DNA of 64,000 nt from Sphingomonas paucimobilis NBRC 13935 (GTDB lineage: Bacteria; Pseudomonadota; Alphaproteobacteria; Sphingomonadales; Sphingomonadaceae), in assembly GCF_000739895.2 (NCBI RefSeq), contig NZ_BBJS01000007.1, forward strand, positions 62,001 through 126,000, given 5' to 3'. Both the position numbers and the translations under genes were made by a program. This document shows positions 7,124 through 17,958 of this stretch, in pieces. The notes under the pieces were generated by a model. It had not been told where the DNA came from. It worked only from the letters and a program-made list of their open reading frames with translations, and ran no database searches. Positions within the stretch are counted from its first letter, which is position 1, and each line of letters begins with the position of its first letter.

Positions 7124-8838
7124 GCGTTCTCGTCGCGCGTCCTTCCACCAGCCAGCGTACCGCCGGCCAGCGCCATGCGCTGGTCGCGACGACGCATATG
7201 CGGCTGATGATGCTGATGATGCTGTTCGGGGCGGCCGTGCTGGTCGTGATCGGGCGGCTGACCATGCTCGCCATCTTCGCCGGCCCCGCCGATGCGGCGG
7301 AGCGTACCGCGACGCTGGCCGCGCGCGGTGACATCGTCGATCGCAACGGATCGCCGCTGGCGCGCACCATCGACAGCTGGACGATCGCGGTCCATCCCAA
7401 GAAGCTGATCGGCGACCCGATGGAGATCGCCGCGCGCCTGGCCGCGCTGATGCCCGATCGCGGCGATCAGGCCTGGTTCTATAACCAACTGACCCGCAAG
7501 GCCAATTTCGTCTATCTGCAACGCCGCGCCAGCCCGACGCTGGTCGAGCAGGTCAATGCGATCGGTGAGCCGGGAATCGTCTTCGACCGCGAGACGCAGC
7601 GCCTCTATCCGCAATCGACGCTGGCCGCGCATGCGCTGGGCTTCCTGTCGACCGATGGCCACGGCATGAGCGGCATGGAGCGCGTGCTCGACGAGCGCCT
7701 GCTGAACCCTGCCCAGGCCGGCCAGCCCGTTGCGCTCTCGATCGACACCCGTGTCCAGGCAGCGATGGAGAGCGAGCTCGGCCGCGCGATGAACACCTTC
7801 CACGCCCGCGCGGGTGGCGGCATCGTGCTGGACGTGAACACCGGCGAGGTCGTCGCCATGGTCTCGATGCCGACCTTCAACCCCAACCGGGTCGGCATGG
7901 CGGGCACCGAGGAACTGCGCAACATCACGACGCAGAGCGTGTTCGAGCTGGGTTCGACCTTCAAGCCGATCACCATGGCGACCGCGATCGAGAATGGCGT
8001 TGTCACCTCGATGCAGCGGCGCTTCGATGCGACCCATCCGCTCAAGGTCGGCGGCTATACCATCCATGACGAGCGCGGCGATCCCAAGCGCTGGCTGAAC
8101 ATGGCCGAGACGCTGATCTATTCGTCCAACATCGCCACTGCCCGCATCGCCGACGAGATCGGCCCACAGCGGATGCAGGCGATGTTCAAGAAGCTGGGTT
8201 TCGACACCAAGCCCGATATCGAGTTGCGCGAAAAGGGCCGGCCGCTGCTGCCCACCTATTGGGCGCGGACGACGACGATGACGACCGCCTATGGCCATGG
8301 CATCGCGGTGACGCCGCTGCATCTGGCCTCGGCCTATGCGACCTTGGTCAATGGCGGCATCTGGCGCCCCGCCACGCTGCTGAAGGTCGCGCCGGGCCAT
8401 GCGCCGCAGGGCCGCCGCGTGATCAGCGAGGCGACCAGCTACAAGATGCGTCAGATGTTGCGTCTGATCGTGATGCGCGGCACGGGCCGCAAGGGCGACG
8501 CGCCGGGCTACCGCGTCGGTGGCAAGACGGGCACGGCCGAGGCGGCGGTGGCGGGCGGCTATGACCGGTCGCGCAACGTCGCCACCTTTGCCGCGGCTTT
8601 CCCGATGGACCAGCCGCGCTATGTGGTGCTGGCGATGCTCGACTCGCCACAGGGTACGAAGGAGACGTTCGGGTGGAAGACCGCAGCCTGGAACGCCGCG
8701 CCGGTCGTCGGCCGGACGATCACGCGGGTGGGCGCGATGCTGGGCGTCGTGCCGGATGCCAACAAGGATATCGACGTTTCCGATATTCTGCCGACCCTGT
8801 GGCAGGACCCGACCGCGCCGCCGGTCGATGGCCGGTAA
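7120..8838 (+). CDS. ftsI: Peptidoglycan D,D-transpeptidase FtsI (PBP3)
   Basis: 572 residues from a TTG coupled to ftsL. Septal transpeptidase with one N-terminal transmembrane helix (about 28-50), a dimerisation/pedestal domain starting AARGDIVDRNG, and the transpeptidase domain. Catalytic motifs: SxxK as GSTFKP (about residue 272), SxN as SSN (about 331), and KTGT (about 470). These match class B penicillin-binding proteins. It works with FtsW to build septal wall. The frame closes 10 bp before the murE start. Confidence 0.95.
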   Translation: MSVLVARPSTSQRTAGQRHALVATTHMRLMMLMMLFGAAVLVVIGRLTMLAIFAGPADAAERTATLAARGDIVDRNGSPLARTIDSWTIAVHPKKLIGDPMEIAARLAALMPDRGDQAWFYNQLTRKANFVYLQRRASPTLVEQVNAIGEPGIVFDRETQRLYPQSTLAAHALGFLSTDGHGMSGMERVLDERLLNPAQAGQPVALSIDTRVQAAMESELGRAMNTFHARAGGGIVLDVNTGEVVAMVSMPTFNPNRVGMAGTEELRNITTQSVFELGSTFKPITMATAIENGVVTSMQRRFDATHPLKVGGYTIHDERGDPKRWLNMAETLIYSSNIATARIADEIGPQRMQAMFKKLGFDTKPDIELREKGRPLLPTYWARTTTMTTAYGHGIAVTPLHLASAYATLVNGGIWRPATLLKVAPGHAPQGRRVISEATSYKMRQMLRLIVMRGTGRKGDAPGYRVGGKTGTAEAAVAGGYDRSRNVATFAAAFPMDQPRYVVLAMLDSPQGTKETFGWKTAAWNAAPVVGRTITRVGAMLGVVPDANKDIDVSDILPTLWQDPTAPPVDGR

Positions 8839-8848
8839 GGGTGGCGGC

Positions 8849-10279
8849 ATGAAGCTGAACCAACTGGACCAGAGCATCACGGGCGAGGGCGGCGACGCCC
8901 TCGTCACCGGTTTCGCGATCGACCACCGCAAGGTAGCCCCCGGCACCATCTTCGGCGCGTTTCAGGGTGCGCGCGTCAATGGCGAGGATTTCATCGCCGA
9001 TGCGGTGCGCAGCGGCGCGATCGCGGTGGTGACGCGGCCCGGCGTGACGGTCGAGGGCGCGGTGCATATCGCCTCGGACGAGCCCCGCGCCGCCTTTGCG
9101 CAATCAGCCGCCGCCTTCTTCGCGCCGTTCCCGGCCACGGCGGTGGCGGTGACCGGCACCAACGGCAAGACCTCGACCGTCGAGATGACGCGGCAGCTGT
9201 GGCGCATGGCCGGGCATCACGCCGCCTCGATCGGCACGCTGGGCGTCACCACGGCGGACGAGCGGACCTATACCGGGCTGACCACGCCCGATGTCGTGAC
9301 CTTCCTGTCCAACGTCGCCGGACTGGCGCGCGAGGGCGTCACCCATTTGGCGTTCGAGGCATCGAGCCACGGCCTGACCCAGTATCGGACCGAGGGCCTG
9401 GAGGTGTCGGCGGCGGCCTTCACCAATTTGTCGCGCGATCATCTCGACTATCATGGCGACATGGGCGCCTATCTGGCCGCCAAGATGCGCCTGTTCTCCG
9501 AAGTGCTGTCGCCGACAGGCACGGCGGTGGTCTGGGCCGATGACGTTCAGAGCGGCCGGGTGATCGATCTGGCGCGCGCACGCGGCAACCGGCTGATGAC
9601 CGTCGGCACGCGTGGATCGACCCTGAAACTGGTCGAGCGGCATCCGACCCTGCTCGGTCAAGGCTTGGTGATCGAGGACGAGCACGGCACGATCCATAAG
9701 GTCCAGTTGCCGCTGATCGGTGCCTATCAGGCGGCCAACGCGCTCGTCTCGGCCGGACTGGTGCTGGCGACGGGCGGCGATGTCACGACGACGCTGGCCA
9801 ATCTCAGCCGGTTGCAGCCGGTGCGTGGCCGGCTGGAGCGGGCCGCCATCGCCCGTAGCGGTGCGCCCGTCTATGTCGACTATGCCCATACCCCGGATGC
9901 GCTGGAGGCCGCGATCGCAGCGCTCAAACCCCATGCGGGCGGGCGGCTGATCGTGGTGTTCGGGGCGGGGGGCGACCGCGATCCCGGCAAGCGCGAGGCG
10001 ATGGGGCAGGTCGCTTCGATGCAGGCGGACCGGGTGATCGTCACTGACGACAACCCACGTACCGAGGACCCCGCCGCGATCCGTACGCAGGTGATGCGCG
10101 GCGCAACCGGCGCGATCGAGATCGGCGACCGCCGCGAGGCCATCGCTGCCGCCATTGCCGAGGCGGGGGGGCAGGATATCGTCCTGATCGCGGGCAAGGG
10201 GCATGAGCAGGGTCAGATCGTCGGCGATCTCGTCCTGCCCTTCGACGATGTCGCCGTGGCGCGCGAGTGCGCCGCATGA
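8849..10279 (+). CDS. murE: UDP-MurNAc-tripeptide synthetase (meso-DAP adding) MurE
   Basis: 476 residues from ATG 8849; ATG 8828 would overlap ftsI. It adds meso-diaminopimelate to UDP-MurNAc-L-Ala-D-Glu using ATP. Seen: ATP loop GTNGKTST (about residue 105), TTPDV, SSHGL, SRDHLDYHG, YAHTPDAL, and the DNPR signature that selects meso-DAP rather than Lys. This indicates a classical DAP-type wall. The stop overlaps the ATG of a 53-aa microORF (ATGA) instead of murF directly. Confidence 0.95.
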   Translation: MKLNQLDQSITGEGGDALVTGFAIDHRKVAPGTIFGAFQGARVNGEDFIADAVRSGAIAVVTRPGVTVEGAVHIASDEPRAAFAQSAAAFFAPFPATAVAVTGTNGKTSTVEMTRQLWRMAGHHAASIGTLGVTTADERTYTGLTTPDVVTFLSNVAGLAREGVTHLAFEASSHGLTQYRTEGLEVSAAAFTNLSRDHLDYHGDMGAYLAAKMRLFSEVLSPTGTAVVWADDVQSGRVIDLARARGNRLMTVGTRGSTLKLVERHPTLLGQGLVIEDEHGTIHKVQLPLIGAYQAANALVSAGLVLATGGDVTTTLANLSRLQPVRGRLERAAIARSGAPVYVDYAHTPDALEAAIAALKPHAGGRLIVVFGAGGDRDPGKREAMGQVASMQADRVIVTDDNPRTEDPAAIRTQVMRGATGAIEIGDRREAIAAAIAEAGGQDIVLIAGKGHEQGQIVGDLVLPFDDVAVARECAA

Positions 10280-10437
10280 CCGCCGCCAACGCGCCACGTC
10301 CCGAGGACGTCGAGCCCACGCCCACGGCGAGCAATGACGGCGCGGCCGCACCGCCACCGGCCTCAACCGAACCGACCGAGCGGCCCCGGCGCAAATTGTC
10401 GCTGCATTACGGTGCGCCACATGGAGAAAAGCCGTGA
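10276..10437 (+). CDS. 53-aa Pro/Ala-rich microprotein coupled between murE and murF
   Basis: ATG 10276 overlaps the murE TGA (ATGA), and its own TGA (10435-10437) overlaps the murF GTG (GTGA). The frame is thus coupled at both ends like the real dcw genes. The protein begins MTAANAPRPEDVEP, is acidic and Pro/Ala/Thr-rich through the middle, then turns basic (ERPRRKLSLHYG) near the C-terminus. No signal peptide or membrane helix is present. GC at third positions is about 70 percent. The murF ribosome site (GGAGAAAA) lies in its last codons. It may act as a translational coupler, or encode a small disordered partner of MurE or MurF. No family is recognised. Confidence 0.6.
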   Translation: MTAANAPRPEDVEPTPTASNDGAAAPPPASTEPTERPRRKLSLHYGAPHGEKP

Positions 10438-11813
10438 CCCTGTGGACCGCCGACGAGATCGCCACCGCGACCGGGGGACAGGCGTCAGGCGCATTCGCAG
10501 TGTCGGGCGTCGCGTTCGACAGTCGCGAAGTCGGACCCGGCGACCTGTTCGTCGCGATGCTGGGCGAGGCGACCGATGGTCATCGCTTCCTCGACCAGGC
10601 CTTTGCGCAAGGGGCTGCGGGCGCTTTGGTCAGCGCCGATACGCCGCACCCTCATGTAAAGGTCGCCGACAGCTTCCGCGCGCTGGAAGATTTGGGCCGT
10701 GCGTCGCGGGCGCGGACGCAGGCGACGATCATCGGCGTCACCGGATCGGTCGGCAAGACCAGCGCCAAGGAGGCGCTCTACGCAGCGCTCGAACGCGGCT
10801 GGCACGGACGCGTGCACCGTTCGGTCAAGAGCTACAACAACCATACCGGCGTGCCCCTGAGCTTGGCGCGGATGCCGCGTGACGTTCGCGCGGGCGTGTT
10901 CGAGATGGGGATGAACCATGCGGGCGAACTGTCCGCACTGACCGCGATGGTGCGCCCGCACATCGCGATCGTCACCGCCATCGCGCCCGCCCATACCGAA
11001 TTCTTCCCCGACGAATCCGCCATCGCCGACGCCAAGGGCGAAATCTTCCAGGGGCTAGAGCCCGGCGGCACCGCGATCATCCCCTATGACAGCCCGCATC
11101 GCGATAGGTTGATCGCGGCGGCCAAGCCCTATGCCGCGCGGATCGTGACCTTCGGCTTCGATCCCGCCGCCGATGTCCATGCGATGGAGGCGATGCGCGG
11201 CCCCAATGGCGGCAGCTTCGTGACCGCGCGGCTGGGCGATCGCGAGTTGAATTTCACCTTGTCGCAGCCGGGGCAGCATTGGGTGTCCAATGCGCTGGCC
11301 GTGTTGGCGGCGGTCGATGCGGCGGGTGGCGATCTAGGGCTGGCCGGTCTGGCGCTCGCCGAACTGGGCGGGTTGGCCGGGCGTGGCGCACGCTTTCGGG
11401 CCGCCAATGGCGCACTGATCATCGACGAAAGCTACAATGCCAACCCCGCTTCGATGCGCGCCACGCTGGCGGTGCTGGCCGAGGAGCCGGGGCGGCATGT
11501 CGCCGTGCTGGGCGAGATGCGCGAACTGGGCGACGACTCGGCCGACTATCACGCCGGTCTCGCCGAACCGATCCTTGCCGCCCACGTCGAAAAGGTGCTG
11601 CTGGTCGGCGAATCGATGGCGCCGCTGGCCGCCGCGCTTGAGGGGCGGGTCGATTTCGTTCATGTGACCGACGCAAAGGCCGCGCAAGCCGCGCTGGCCT
11701 CGATCATCGCGCCCAATGACGTGGTGCTGATCAAGGGGTCCAACGGGGTCGGGCTGGCGCGTGTCGTCGCCGGTCTGGGCCAGGAATCTCGACGGGGCGG
11801 GGCGCAAGGATAA
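10434..11813 (+). CDS. murF: UDP-MurNAc-tripeptide--D-Ala-D-Ala ligase MurF
   Basis: 459 residues from a GTG. The enzyme adds D-Ala-D-Ala to finish the cytoplasmic precursor. Motifs: [15 protein letters not shown], the ATP loop [12 protein letters not shown] (about residue 102), [24 protein letters not shown], and [11 protein letters not shown] in the C-terminal domain. GGAGAAAA precedes the GTG with good spacing. The stop codon TAA shares its last A with the mraY ATG. Confidence 0.95.
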   Translation: MTLWTADEIATATGGQASGAFAVSGVAFDSREVGPGDLFVAMLGEATDGHRFLDQAFAQGAAGALVSADTPHPHVKVADSFRALEDLGRASRARTQATIIGVTGSVGKTSAKEALYAALERGWHGRVHRSVKSYNNHTGVPLSLARMPRDVRAGVFEMGMNHAGELSALTAMVRPHIAIVTAIAPAHTEFFPDESAIADAKGEIFQGLEPGGTAIIPYDSPHRDRLIAAAKPYAARIVTFGFDPAADVHAMEAMRGPNGGSFVTARLGDRELNFTLSQPGQHWVSNALAVLAAVDAAGGDLGLAGLALAELGGLAGRGARFRAANGALIIDESYNANPASMRATLAVLAEEPGRHVAVLGEMRELGDDSADYHAGLAEPILAAHVEKVLLVGESMAPLAAALEGRVDFVHVTDAKAAQAALASIIAPNDVVLIKGSNGVGLARVVAGLGQESRRGGAQG

Positions 11814-12883
11814 TGTTGTACTGGATCGCGGAGCATCTCGGATTTCCGGGCCTACTCAACCTCATCCGCTATCTGTCCTTCCGCTCGGGCGCGGCGATCG
11901 CGACCGCGCTGCTCATCGGCCTGATCATCGGGCCGCGCTTCATCGGCTGGCTGCGCGTCCGCCAGGGCAAGGGGCAGCCGATCCGCGCCGACGGGCCACA
12001 GACGCACCTCGCCAAGCGCGGCACGCCGACCATGGGCGGGCTGATGATCCTGACCAGCATGGCGCTGTCGATCCTGCTGTGGATGGACTTGAGCAATCCC
12101 TTCGTCTGGGCCTGTCTGTTCGTCACGCTGGGCTTCGGCGCTATCGGGTTCCTCGACGATTATGACAAGGTCCGCAAAGCCTCGACCGCCGGCGTATCGG
12201 GCCGGACGCGGTTGTTGCTGGAATTCCTGATCGCGGGGATCGCGGCGTGGATCATCATGGGGCAGAACGGCACGCCGCTCTATCTGCCCTTCACCACGCG
12301 CATGTATATCGATCTGGGCATCTTCTACCCCGTCTTCGCCGCCTTCACGATCGTGGCGTTCGGCAATGCGGTGAACCTGACCGACGGCCTCGACGGCCTC
12401 GCGACCATGCCGGTCATCATCGCCAGCGTGGCGTTCCTGGTCATCGTCTATCTGGTCGGCAACGTGAAGTTCGCCGACTATCTGGGCATCCCGCATGTCC
12501 CGCGTGCCGGTGAACTCGCCATCTTCTGCGGCGCGGTGATCGGCGCGGGGCTCGCCTTCCTTTGGTTCAACGCGCCCCCGGCGGCGGTGTTCATGGGCGA
12601 TACGGGCAGCCTGGCATTGGGCGGCGCGCTCGGCACGATCGCGGTCGTCGCCCATCACGAGATCGTGCTGGGCATCATCGGCGGCCTGTTCGTGGTCGAG
12701 GCGCTGTCGGTGATCATCCAGGTCTTCTTCTACAAGCGGACCGGCAAGCGCGTGTTTCGCATGGCACCGATCCACCATCATTTCGAACAGCTCGGCTGGT
12801 CGGAGCCGACGGTGGTGATCCGCTTCTGGATCATCGCCTTGGTGCTGATGCTGGCGGGCCTGTCGACGTTGAAGCTGCGATGA
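11813..12883 (+). CDS. mraY: Phospho-MurNAc-pentapeptide transferase MraY
   Basis: 356 residues, about ten transmembrane helices. Transfers phospho-MurNAc-pentapeptide to undecaprenyl phosphate, forming lipid I. Hallmarks: [19 protein letters not shown] with the catalytic Asp pair, [25 protein letters not shown], and the C-terminal [13 protein letters not shown]. The start shares one base with the murF stop and the end overlaps murD (ATGA). Confidence 0.96.
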   Translation: MLYWIAEHLGFPGLLNLIRYLSFRSGAAIATALLIGLIIGPRFIGWLRVRQGKGQPIRADGPQTHLAKRGTPTMGGLMILTSMALSILLWMDLSNPFVWACLFVTLGFGAIGFLDDYDKVRKASTAGVSGRTRLLLEFLIAGIAAWIIMGQNGTPLYLPFTTRMYIDLGIFYPVFAAFTIVAFGNAVNLTDGLDGLATMPVIIASVAFLVIVYLVGNVKFADYLGIPHVPRAGELAIFCGAVIGAGLAFLWFNAPPAAVFMGDTGSLALGGALGTIAVVAHHEIVLGIIGGLFVVEALSVIIQVFFYKRTGKRVFRMAPIHHHFEQLGWSEPTVVIRFWIIALVLMLAGLSTLKLR

Positions 12884-14169
12884 TCGTCGCAAGCGACTGG
12901 GCGGGCAAGACTTTCGCGGTGCTGGGGCTGGCGCGCTCCGGCGCCGCGACCGTTTCGGCGTTGTTCGCGGGCGGGGGGAGGGTGGTGGCTTGGGACTCGG
13001 AACCGGCCAAGCGGGAGGCCTTCGCCGCGCATGACGGGCTGAGCATCGCGCCGCTCGATGATATGTCGGGCTTCGACGCACTGGTCGTGTCGCCGGGCGT
13101 GCCGCTCAACACCCACCCGCTGGCCGCAGCCGCGCGCGCGGCGGGGGTGCCGGTGATCGGCGACATCGAACTCTTCGCTCAGGCGCGCAAAAACCTGCCG
13201 CCGCACAAGGTCGTCGGCATCACCGGCACCAACGGCAAGTCGACCACCACCGCGCTCGTCCACCACATTCTGAAGACGGCGGGCGTCCCGACGCTGATGG
13301 GCGGCAATATCGGCCTGCCGATCCTGGGGCAGGCGCCGCTGCCCGAGGGCGGGGTCTATGTGCTGGAACTGTCCAGCTATCAGATCGACCTGACGCAGAG
13401 CCTCGATTGCGACGTGGCGGTATTGCTCAACATCACGCCGGATCATCTCGATCGCTATGACGGCTTTGCGGGCTATGCCGCCTCCAAGGCACGGCTGTTC
13501 GCGATGCAGACGGCGGGCCATGTCGCGGTGGTTGGCACTGGCGACGAAGCGTCGGCGAATATCGCGCAAGGGCTGGCGGGACGCACCGACGACCTCGTGA
13601 CGATCGCGCCGGACACGGTAATCGACCAGCGCCGCTGGCCAGCGCTGCATGGGCCGCACAACGCCCAGAACGCGCAAGCCGCGATTGCGGTGACGCGGGC
13701 GCTAGGGATCGACGAGGCCGCGATCGAGGCCGGCCTTGCCAGCTATGCCAGCCTGCCGCACAGGATGCAGCATGTCGCGACCCGGAACGGCGTGGCGTTC
13801 GTCAATGATTCCAAGGCGACCAATCCCGAATCCACCGCCCCCGCGCTGGCCGCCTTTCCGCGAGTCCACTGGATCGTCGGCGGCAAGCGCAAGGGCGACG
13901 ACCTCGACGCCTGCGCCGCGCATCTGGATCATGTCGTCGCGGCCTATACGATCGGCGAGGCGGCGCCGCTGTTCTTCGATCTGTTGAAGGACAAGGTGCC
14001 GGTGGTCGAGCAATCGGGCACGCTGGAGGCGGCGGTCGTCCATGCGGCGGCGGCGGCGCGGCCGGGTGATACGGTGCTGCTGTCCCCAGCTTGCGCCAGC
14101 TTCGACCAGTTTCGCGATTATGAAGCGCGGGGTGATGCCTTTCGCGCGGCGGTGGAGGCCCTGGCATGA
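12880..14169 (+). CDS. murD: UDP-MurNAc-L-alanine--D-glutamate ligase MurD
   Basis: 429 residues. Adds D-Glu to UDP-MurNAc-L-Ala. Seen: Rossmann N-terminus ([12 protein letters not shown]), ATP loop [11 protein letters not shown] (about 113), [39 protein letters not shown] and [12 protein letters not shown] near the C-terminus, all MurD-type. Coupled at both ends (ATGA with mraY and ftsW). Start chosen by the overlap; any upstream start lies inside mraY. Confidence 0.96.
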   Translation: MIVASDWAGKTFAVLGLARSGAATVSALFAGGGRVVAWDSEPAKREAFAAHDGLSIAPLDDMSGFDALVVSPGVPLNTHPLAAAARAAGVPVIGDIELFAQARKNLPPHKVVGITGTNGKSTTTALVHHILKTAGVPTLMGGNIGLPILGQAPLPEGGVYVLELSSYQIDLTQSLDCDVAVLLNITPDHLDRYDGFAGYAASKARLFAMQTAGHVAVVGTGDEASANIAQGLAGRTDDLVTIAPDTVIDQRRWPALHGPHNAQNAQAAIAVTRALGIDEAAIEAGLASYASLPHRMQHVATRNGVAFVNDSKATNPESTAPALAAFPRVHWIVGGKRKGDDLDACAAHLDHVVAAYTIGEAAPLFFDLLKDKVPVVEQSGTLEAAVVHAAAAARPGDTVLLSPACASFDQFRDYEARGDAFRAAVEALA

Positions 14170-15398
14170 AGGATCGCGCGCCAAAGACGACCGCGCGCCC
14201 CGGCCTGATCGGATCGATCAAGGGACGCGGCGGGCGCGGTGACCGTTCCCCGCTGGGCACCTGGTTCTGGGATATCGACCGGGTGCTGCTGCTGCTCACC
14301 CTGTTCCTGATCGCGATCGGCCTGATCGCGGTCGCTGCCGCAAGCCCCGCGACCGCGATGCGCTATTCGGGCGAGCATCGGAAGTTCGCGCCGCTCTATT
14401 ATTTCTGGCGACAGGTGATGTGGGTCGGCGTCTCGCTGCCCGTGCTGTTCGGCGTGTCGATGCTGCCGGTCGTCACTGCAAGGCGCATGGCGGTGCTGGG
14501 CACCGGCATCCTGATCGCGATCCTGGCGGTCACGCCCTTTATCGGCGTCGAGATCAACGGCGCGCGGCGCTGGATCGGCTTTGGCATCGCGCAGTTCCAG
14601 CCGTCCGAGTTCCTCAAGCCGATGTTCATCGTGACGACCGCCTGGCTGTTGTCGCTGAAGGCCAAGGAGCGCGATCTGCCCGCGACGCTGATCACCATGG
14701 GCATGACCGGACTGGTCGCCGGGCTGCTGATGCTGCAACCCGATTTCGGACAGACGATCGTTTTTTGCCTGGTCTGGATCGCGCTGCTGATGATTTCGGG
14801 CACGCCGATGCGCGTGATGCTGGCAATCGGATCGCTGGCGCCGATCGGGCTGGTCATGGCCTATATGTTCTATGGCGTGGCGCGCAATCGCATCAACGCG
14901 TTCCTGTTCCCCGATGTCGATGGCGAGGGCGCGGCCGACCATTTCCAGGTGAACGCCGCGCACAACACGCTGACCGCCGGGGGCTGGACCGGCACGGGCC
15001 CCGGCGGCGGTGCGGCCAAGTTCGGTCTGCCCGAGGCGCATACCGATTATATCTATTCGGTGATCGGCGAGGAGTTCGGACTGATCGCCTGCGCCATCAT
15101 CGCGCTCGTCTTCCTGGCGATCGTGGTACGGGTCTTCGTGAAGCTGCTTGACGAACAGGATGAGTTCAAGCTCTACGCCGCCTCCGGGCTGGCGGTGCAG
15201 TTCGGCGCGCAGGCGCTGATCTCGATGGCGGTGAATACGGGGCTGGCCCCGTCCAAGGGGATGACCCTGCCGTTCATCAGCTATGGCGGCTCGTCGATGA
15301 TCGCGCTGTCGATCGGGATGGGGTTGTTGCTGGCGTTCACGCGGCGCAATCCGTTCCTGACGCGCAGCCCCTATGTAGTCAGGTGGAGCGGGCAATGA
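14166..15398 (+). CDS. ftsW: SEDS peptidoglycan glycosyltransferase FtsW
   Basis: 410 residues with about ten transmembrane helices after a basic ~35-residue cytoplasmic N-terminus. SEDS-family lipid II polymerase of the divisome that partners FtsI. Landmarks: NGARRWIGFG, QPSEFLKP, QPDFGQT, HTDYIYSVIGEEFG, and LPFISYGGSSM near the C-terminus. Overlaps murD and murG by 4 bp. Confidence 0.95.
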   Translation: MKDRAPKTTARPGLIGSIKGRGGRGDRSPLGTWFWDIDRVLLLLTLFLIAIGLIAVAAASPATAMRYSGEHRKFAPLYYFWRQVMWVGVSLPVLFGVSMLPVVTARRMAVLGTGILIAILAVTPFIGVEINGARRWIGFGIAQFQPSEFLKPMFIVTTAWLLSLKAKERDLPATLITMGMTGLVAGLLMLQPDFGQTIVFCLVWIALLMISGTPMRVMLAIGSLAPIGLVMAYMFYGVARNRINAFLFPDVDGEGAADHFQVNAAHNTLTAGGWTGTGPGGGAAKFGLPEAHTDYIYSVIGEEFGLIACAIIALVFLAIVVRVFVKLLDEQDEFKLYAASGLAVQFGAQALISMAVNTGLAPSKGMTLPFISYGGSSMIALSIGMGLLLAFTRRNPFLTRSPYVVRWSGQ

Positions 15399-16546
15399 GC
15401 CGTCACTTCGTCCTCGCCGCCGGGGGAACCGGTGGTCACATGGTTCCTGCTGCGGCTCTCGCGGCCGAGCTGACTCGGCGCGGTCATCGCGTGGCGCTGG
15501 TGTCGGACGCGCGCGGCGTGCGCTTTCCGGGGCTGTTCGAGGATATCCAGACGCATGTCCTGCCCGCCGGGCGCTTTGCGGGCGGGCCGGTCGGCTGGGC
15601 CAAGGCGCTGCGCGAGATGTGGCGTGGCCGGGCGATGGCGCGTGAGTTGTATAGCACCTTCCGCCCGGCGGCGGTGATCGGCTTTGGCGGCTATCCGGCG
15701 ATGCCCGCGCTGCTGGCGGCCTTCGCGGAAGGCATTCCGACCGCGATCCACGAGCAGAATGCGGTGCTGGGTCGGGTCAACCGGCTGGTCGCGGGCAAGG
15801 TCGATGCGATCGCCTTGTCCTATGAGGACACCCAGCGGTTGAGCACCAAGCATGCGGCCAAGACGCGGCTGGTCGGCAACCCGGTGCGCGATCAGGTGCT
15901 GGCACTGCGGTCGCGTCCCTATCCGCTGCTGGAGGAGGACGGCATCTTCCGGGTCCTCGTAACCGGGGGCAGCCAGGGGGCGAGCATCCTTAGCCAAGTC
16001 GTGCCCGATGGGCTCGCCATGCTGCCGGTCACCTTCCGCCGGCGGTTGCAGGTTACGCATCAGGCGCGGATCGAGGATATCGATGCAGTGCGCGCCAAAT
16101 ACGCCGAGCATGAAATTCCGGCCGAGCTCGCCACCTATCTGCCCGACCTGCCCGAGCAACTCGCCTGGGCGCATCTGGTGATCGCGCGGGCCGGGGCCTC
16201 GACGCTGGCCGAGCTGACGGTCGCGGGGCGCCCCGCGATCCTGGTGCCGCTGCCGAGTGCGACCGACGATCACCAGACAGTCAACGCACGTGAGATGACC
16301 AAGGCGGGCGGTGCGCGCACCATAGCGCAGGGGGATTTCACGCCGGTCGAACTGGCCAAGCAGATGCAGAAGCTGGGCCTCGACCCGGCAGCGCTGGAGA
16401 ATGCGGCGGGACGCGCACGCGCCTGCGGACGGCCGGAAGCGGCGAGCGACCTCGCCGATCTGGTCGAAAGCCTCGACGCACCGCGCATGGTCTTGCCGGT
16501 GGGCAAATCACAAGGAACACGGAATTTGGCGGGAGCAGGCGCATGA
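15395..16546 (+). CDS. murG: UDP-GlcNAc:lipid I N-acetylglucosaminyltransferase MurG
   Basis: 383 residues. Converts lipid I to lipid II on the inner face of the membrane. GT28/GT-B fold: N-terminal loop [32 protein letters not shown], then second-domain GGSQGAS and the donor-site [10 protein letters not shown] with an [12 protein letters not shown] segment. ATG 15395 overlaps the ftsW stop. Coupled to murC by ATGA. Confidence 0.95.
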   Translation: MSRHFVLAAGGTGGHMVPAAALAAELTRRGHRVALVSDARGVRFPGLFEDIQTHVLPAGRFAGGPVGWAKALREMWRGRAMARELYSTFRPAAVIGFGGYPAMPALLAAFAEGIPTAIHEQNAVLGRVNRLVAGKVDAIALSYEDTQRLSTKHAAKTRLVGNPVRDQVLALRSRPYPLLEEDGIFRVLVTGGSQGASILSQVVPDGLAMLPVTFRRRLQVTHQARIEDIDAVRAKYAEHEIPAELATYLPDLPEQLAWAHLVIARAGASTLAELTVAGRPAILVPLPSATDDHQTVNAREMTKAGGARTIAQGDFTPVELAKQMQKLGLDPAALENAAGRARACGRPEAASDLADLVESLDAPRMVLPVGKSQGTRNLAGAGA

Positions 16547-17958
16547 AGGGCGTCGCCACGGATATCGGCACGATCCACTTCGTCGGCATCGGCGGCATTG
16601 GCATGTCGGGCATTGCCGAGGTGATGAAGAATCTCGGCTACCGCGTGCAGGGTTCCGACGTGGCCGAGGGCTATGTCGTGCAGGGCCTGCGCGAGAAGGG
16701 CATCGCGGTCGCGATCGGCCACGGTGCCGACAATCTGGGCGATGCGGCCGTCGTCGTGACCTCGACCGCGATCACCCGCTCGAACCCCGAAGTCGAAGCC
16801 GCGCTCGAACGTCGCATCCCCGTGGTGCGCCGCGCCGAGATGCTGGCCGAGCTGATGCGGCTGAAGTCCACCGTCGCGGTGGCGGGCACGCATGGCAAGA
16901 CCACGACGACCTCGATGGTCGCGGCGCTGCTCGATGCCGGGGGCGTGGACCCGACCGTCATCAATGGCGGCATTATCAATAGCTATGGCTCGAACGCGCG
17001 TCTGGGCGCCTCCGATTGGATGGTGGTCGAGGCGGACGAGAGCGACGGCAGCTTCCTGCGCCTGGACGGCACGATCGCGGTCGTCACCAATATCGACCCC
17101 GAGCATCTCGACCATTATGGCTCGTTCGACCGGGTGAAGGATGCGTTCGTCGAGTTCGTCGAGAACGTCCCCTTCTACGGCGCGGCGCTGCTCTGCCTCG
17201 ATCACCCGGAGGTGCAGAACATCCTGCCGCGCGTCCGGGACCGCCGCGTCGTGACCTATGGCTTCTCGGCGCAGGCGGACGTGCGCGGCGTCAACGTCAC
17301 GCCGATTCCCGGCGGCAATCGGTTCGAGGCGATCATCCGCCACCGTGACGGCTCCAGCCGTTCGATCGAGGGCATCGAGCTGCCCATGCCCGGCCGTCAC
17401 AATGTCCAGAACGCGCTGGCCGCGATCGGCGTGGCGCTGGAGCTGGGCATCGACGACGCGACGATCCAGCAGGGCTTCGGCCAGTTCGGCGGCGTGAAGC
17501 GCCGCTTCACCAAGGTCGGCGAGATCGCGGTGGACGGCGGCGTCGCGACCGTCATCGACGATTACGGCCATCACCCGGTCGAGATCCGCGCGGTGCTGGC
17601 CGCCGCCCGCGAAGGCGCGCGCGGTCGTGTGATCGCGGTGGTGCAGCCGCACCGCTTCACCCGGCTCGGCAATCTGATGGAGGAGTTCCAGACCGCCTTC
17701 AACGATGCCGACCGCGTGCTGGTGACGCCGGTTTATGCGGCGGGCGAGCAGCCGATCGAGGGCGTGGACGCCTCCGCGCTGGTCGAGGGGCTGAAGCGGC
17801 GCGGGCATCGTTCGACTGCGACGGTGGCGGATGCTGATGCACTGGCCGAGGACTTGTCGGGCTCGATCCGCGCGGATGACATGATCGTCTGCCTGGGCGC
17901 GGGCGACATCACCAAATGGGCGGCGGGTCTGGCGGACGCCATCGAGGCGCGCCGATGA
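16543..17958 (+). CDS. murC: UDP-MurNAc--L-alanine ligase MurC
   Basis: 471 residues. First amino-acid-adding Mur ligase. Motifs: [15 protein letters not shown] at the N-terminus, ATP loop [11 protein letters not shown] (about 120), [45 protein letters not shown] and a final [10 protein letters not shown]. All expected residues are intact. Start and stop overlap murG and murB by 4 bp. Confidence 0.96.
   Translation: MKGVATDIGTIHFVGIGGIGMSGIAEVMKNLGYRVQGSDVAEGYVVQGLREKGIAVAIGHGADNLGDAAVVVTSTAITRSNPEVEAALERRIPVVRRAEMLAELMRLKSTVAVAGTHGKTTTTSMVAALLDAGGVDPTVINGGIINSYGSNARLGASDWMVVEADESDGSFLRLDGTIAVVTNIDPEHLDHYGSFDRVKDAFVEFVENVPFYGAALLCLDHPEVQNILPRVRDRRVVTYGFSAQADVRGVNVTPIPGGNRFEAIIRHRDGSSRSIEGIELPMPGRHNVQNALAAIGVALELGIDDATIQQGFGQFGGVKRRFTKVGEIAVDGGVATVIDDYGHHPVEIRAVLAAAREGARGRVIAVVQPHRFTRLGNLMEEFQTAFNDADRVLVTPVYAAGEQPIEGVDASALVEGLKRRGHRSTATVADADALAEDLSGSIRADDMIVCLGAGDITKWAAGLADAIEARR

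Noticed and set aside
6538..8949. An 803-codon open frame antisense to ftsL and ftsI
   Set aside because: High-GC shadow of a well-supported gene; its translation is His/Arg/Asp-rich without any domain.
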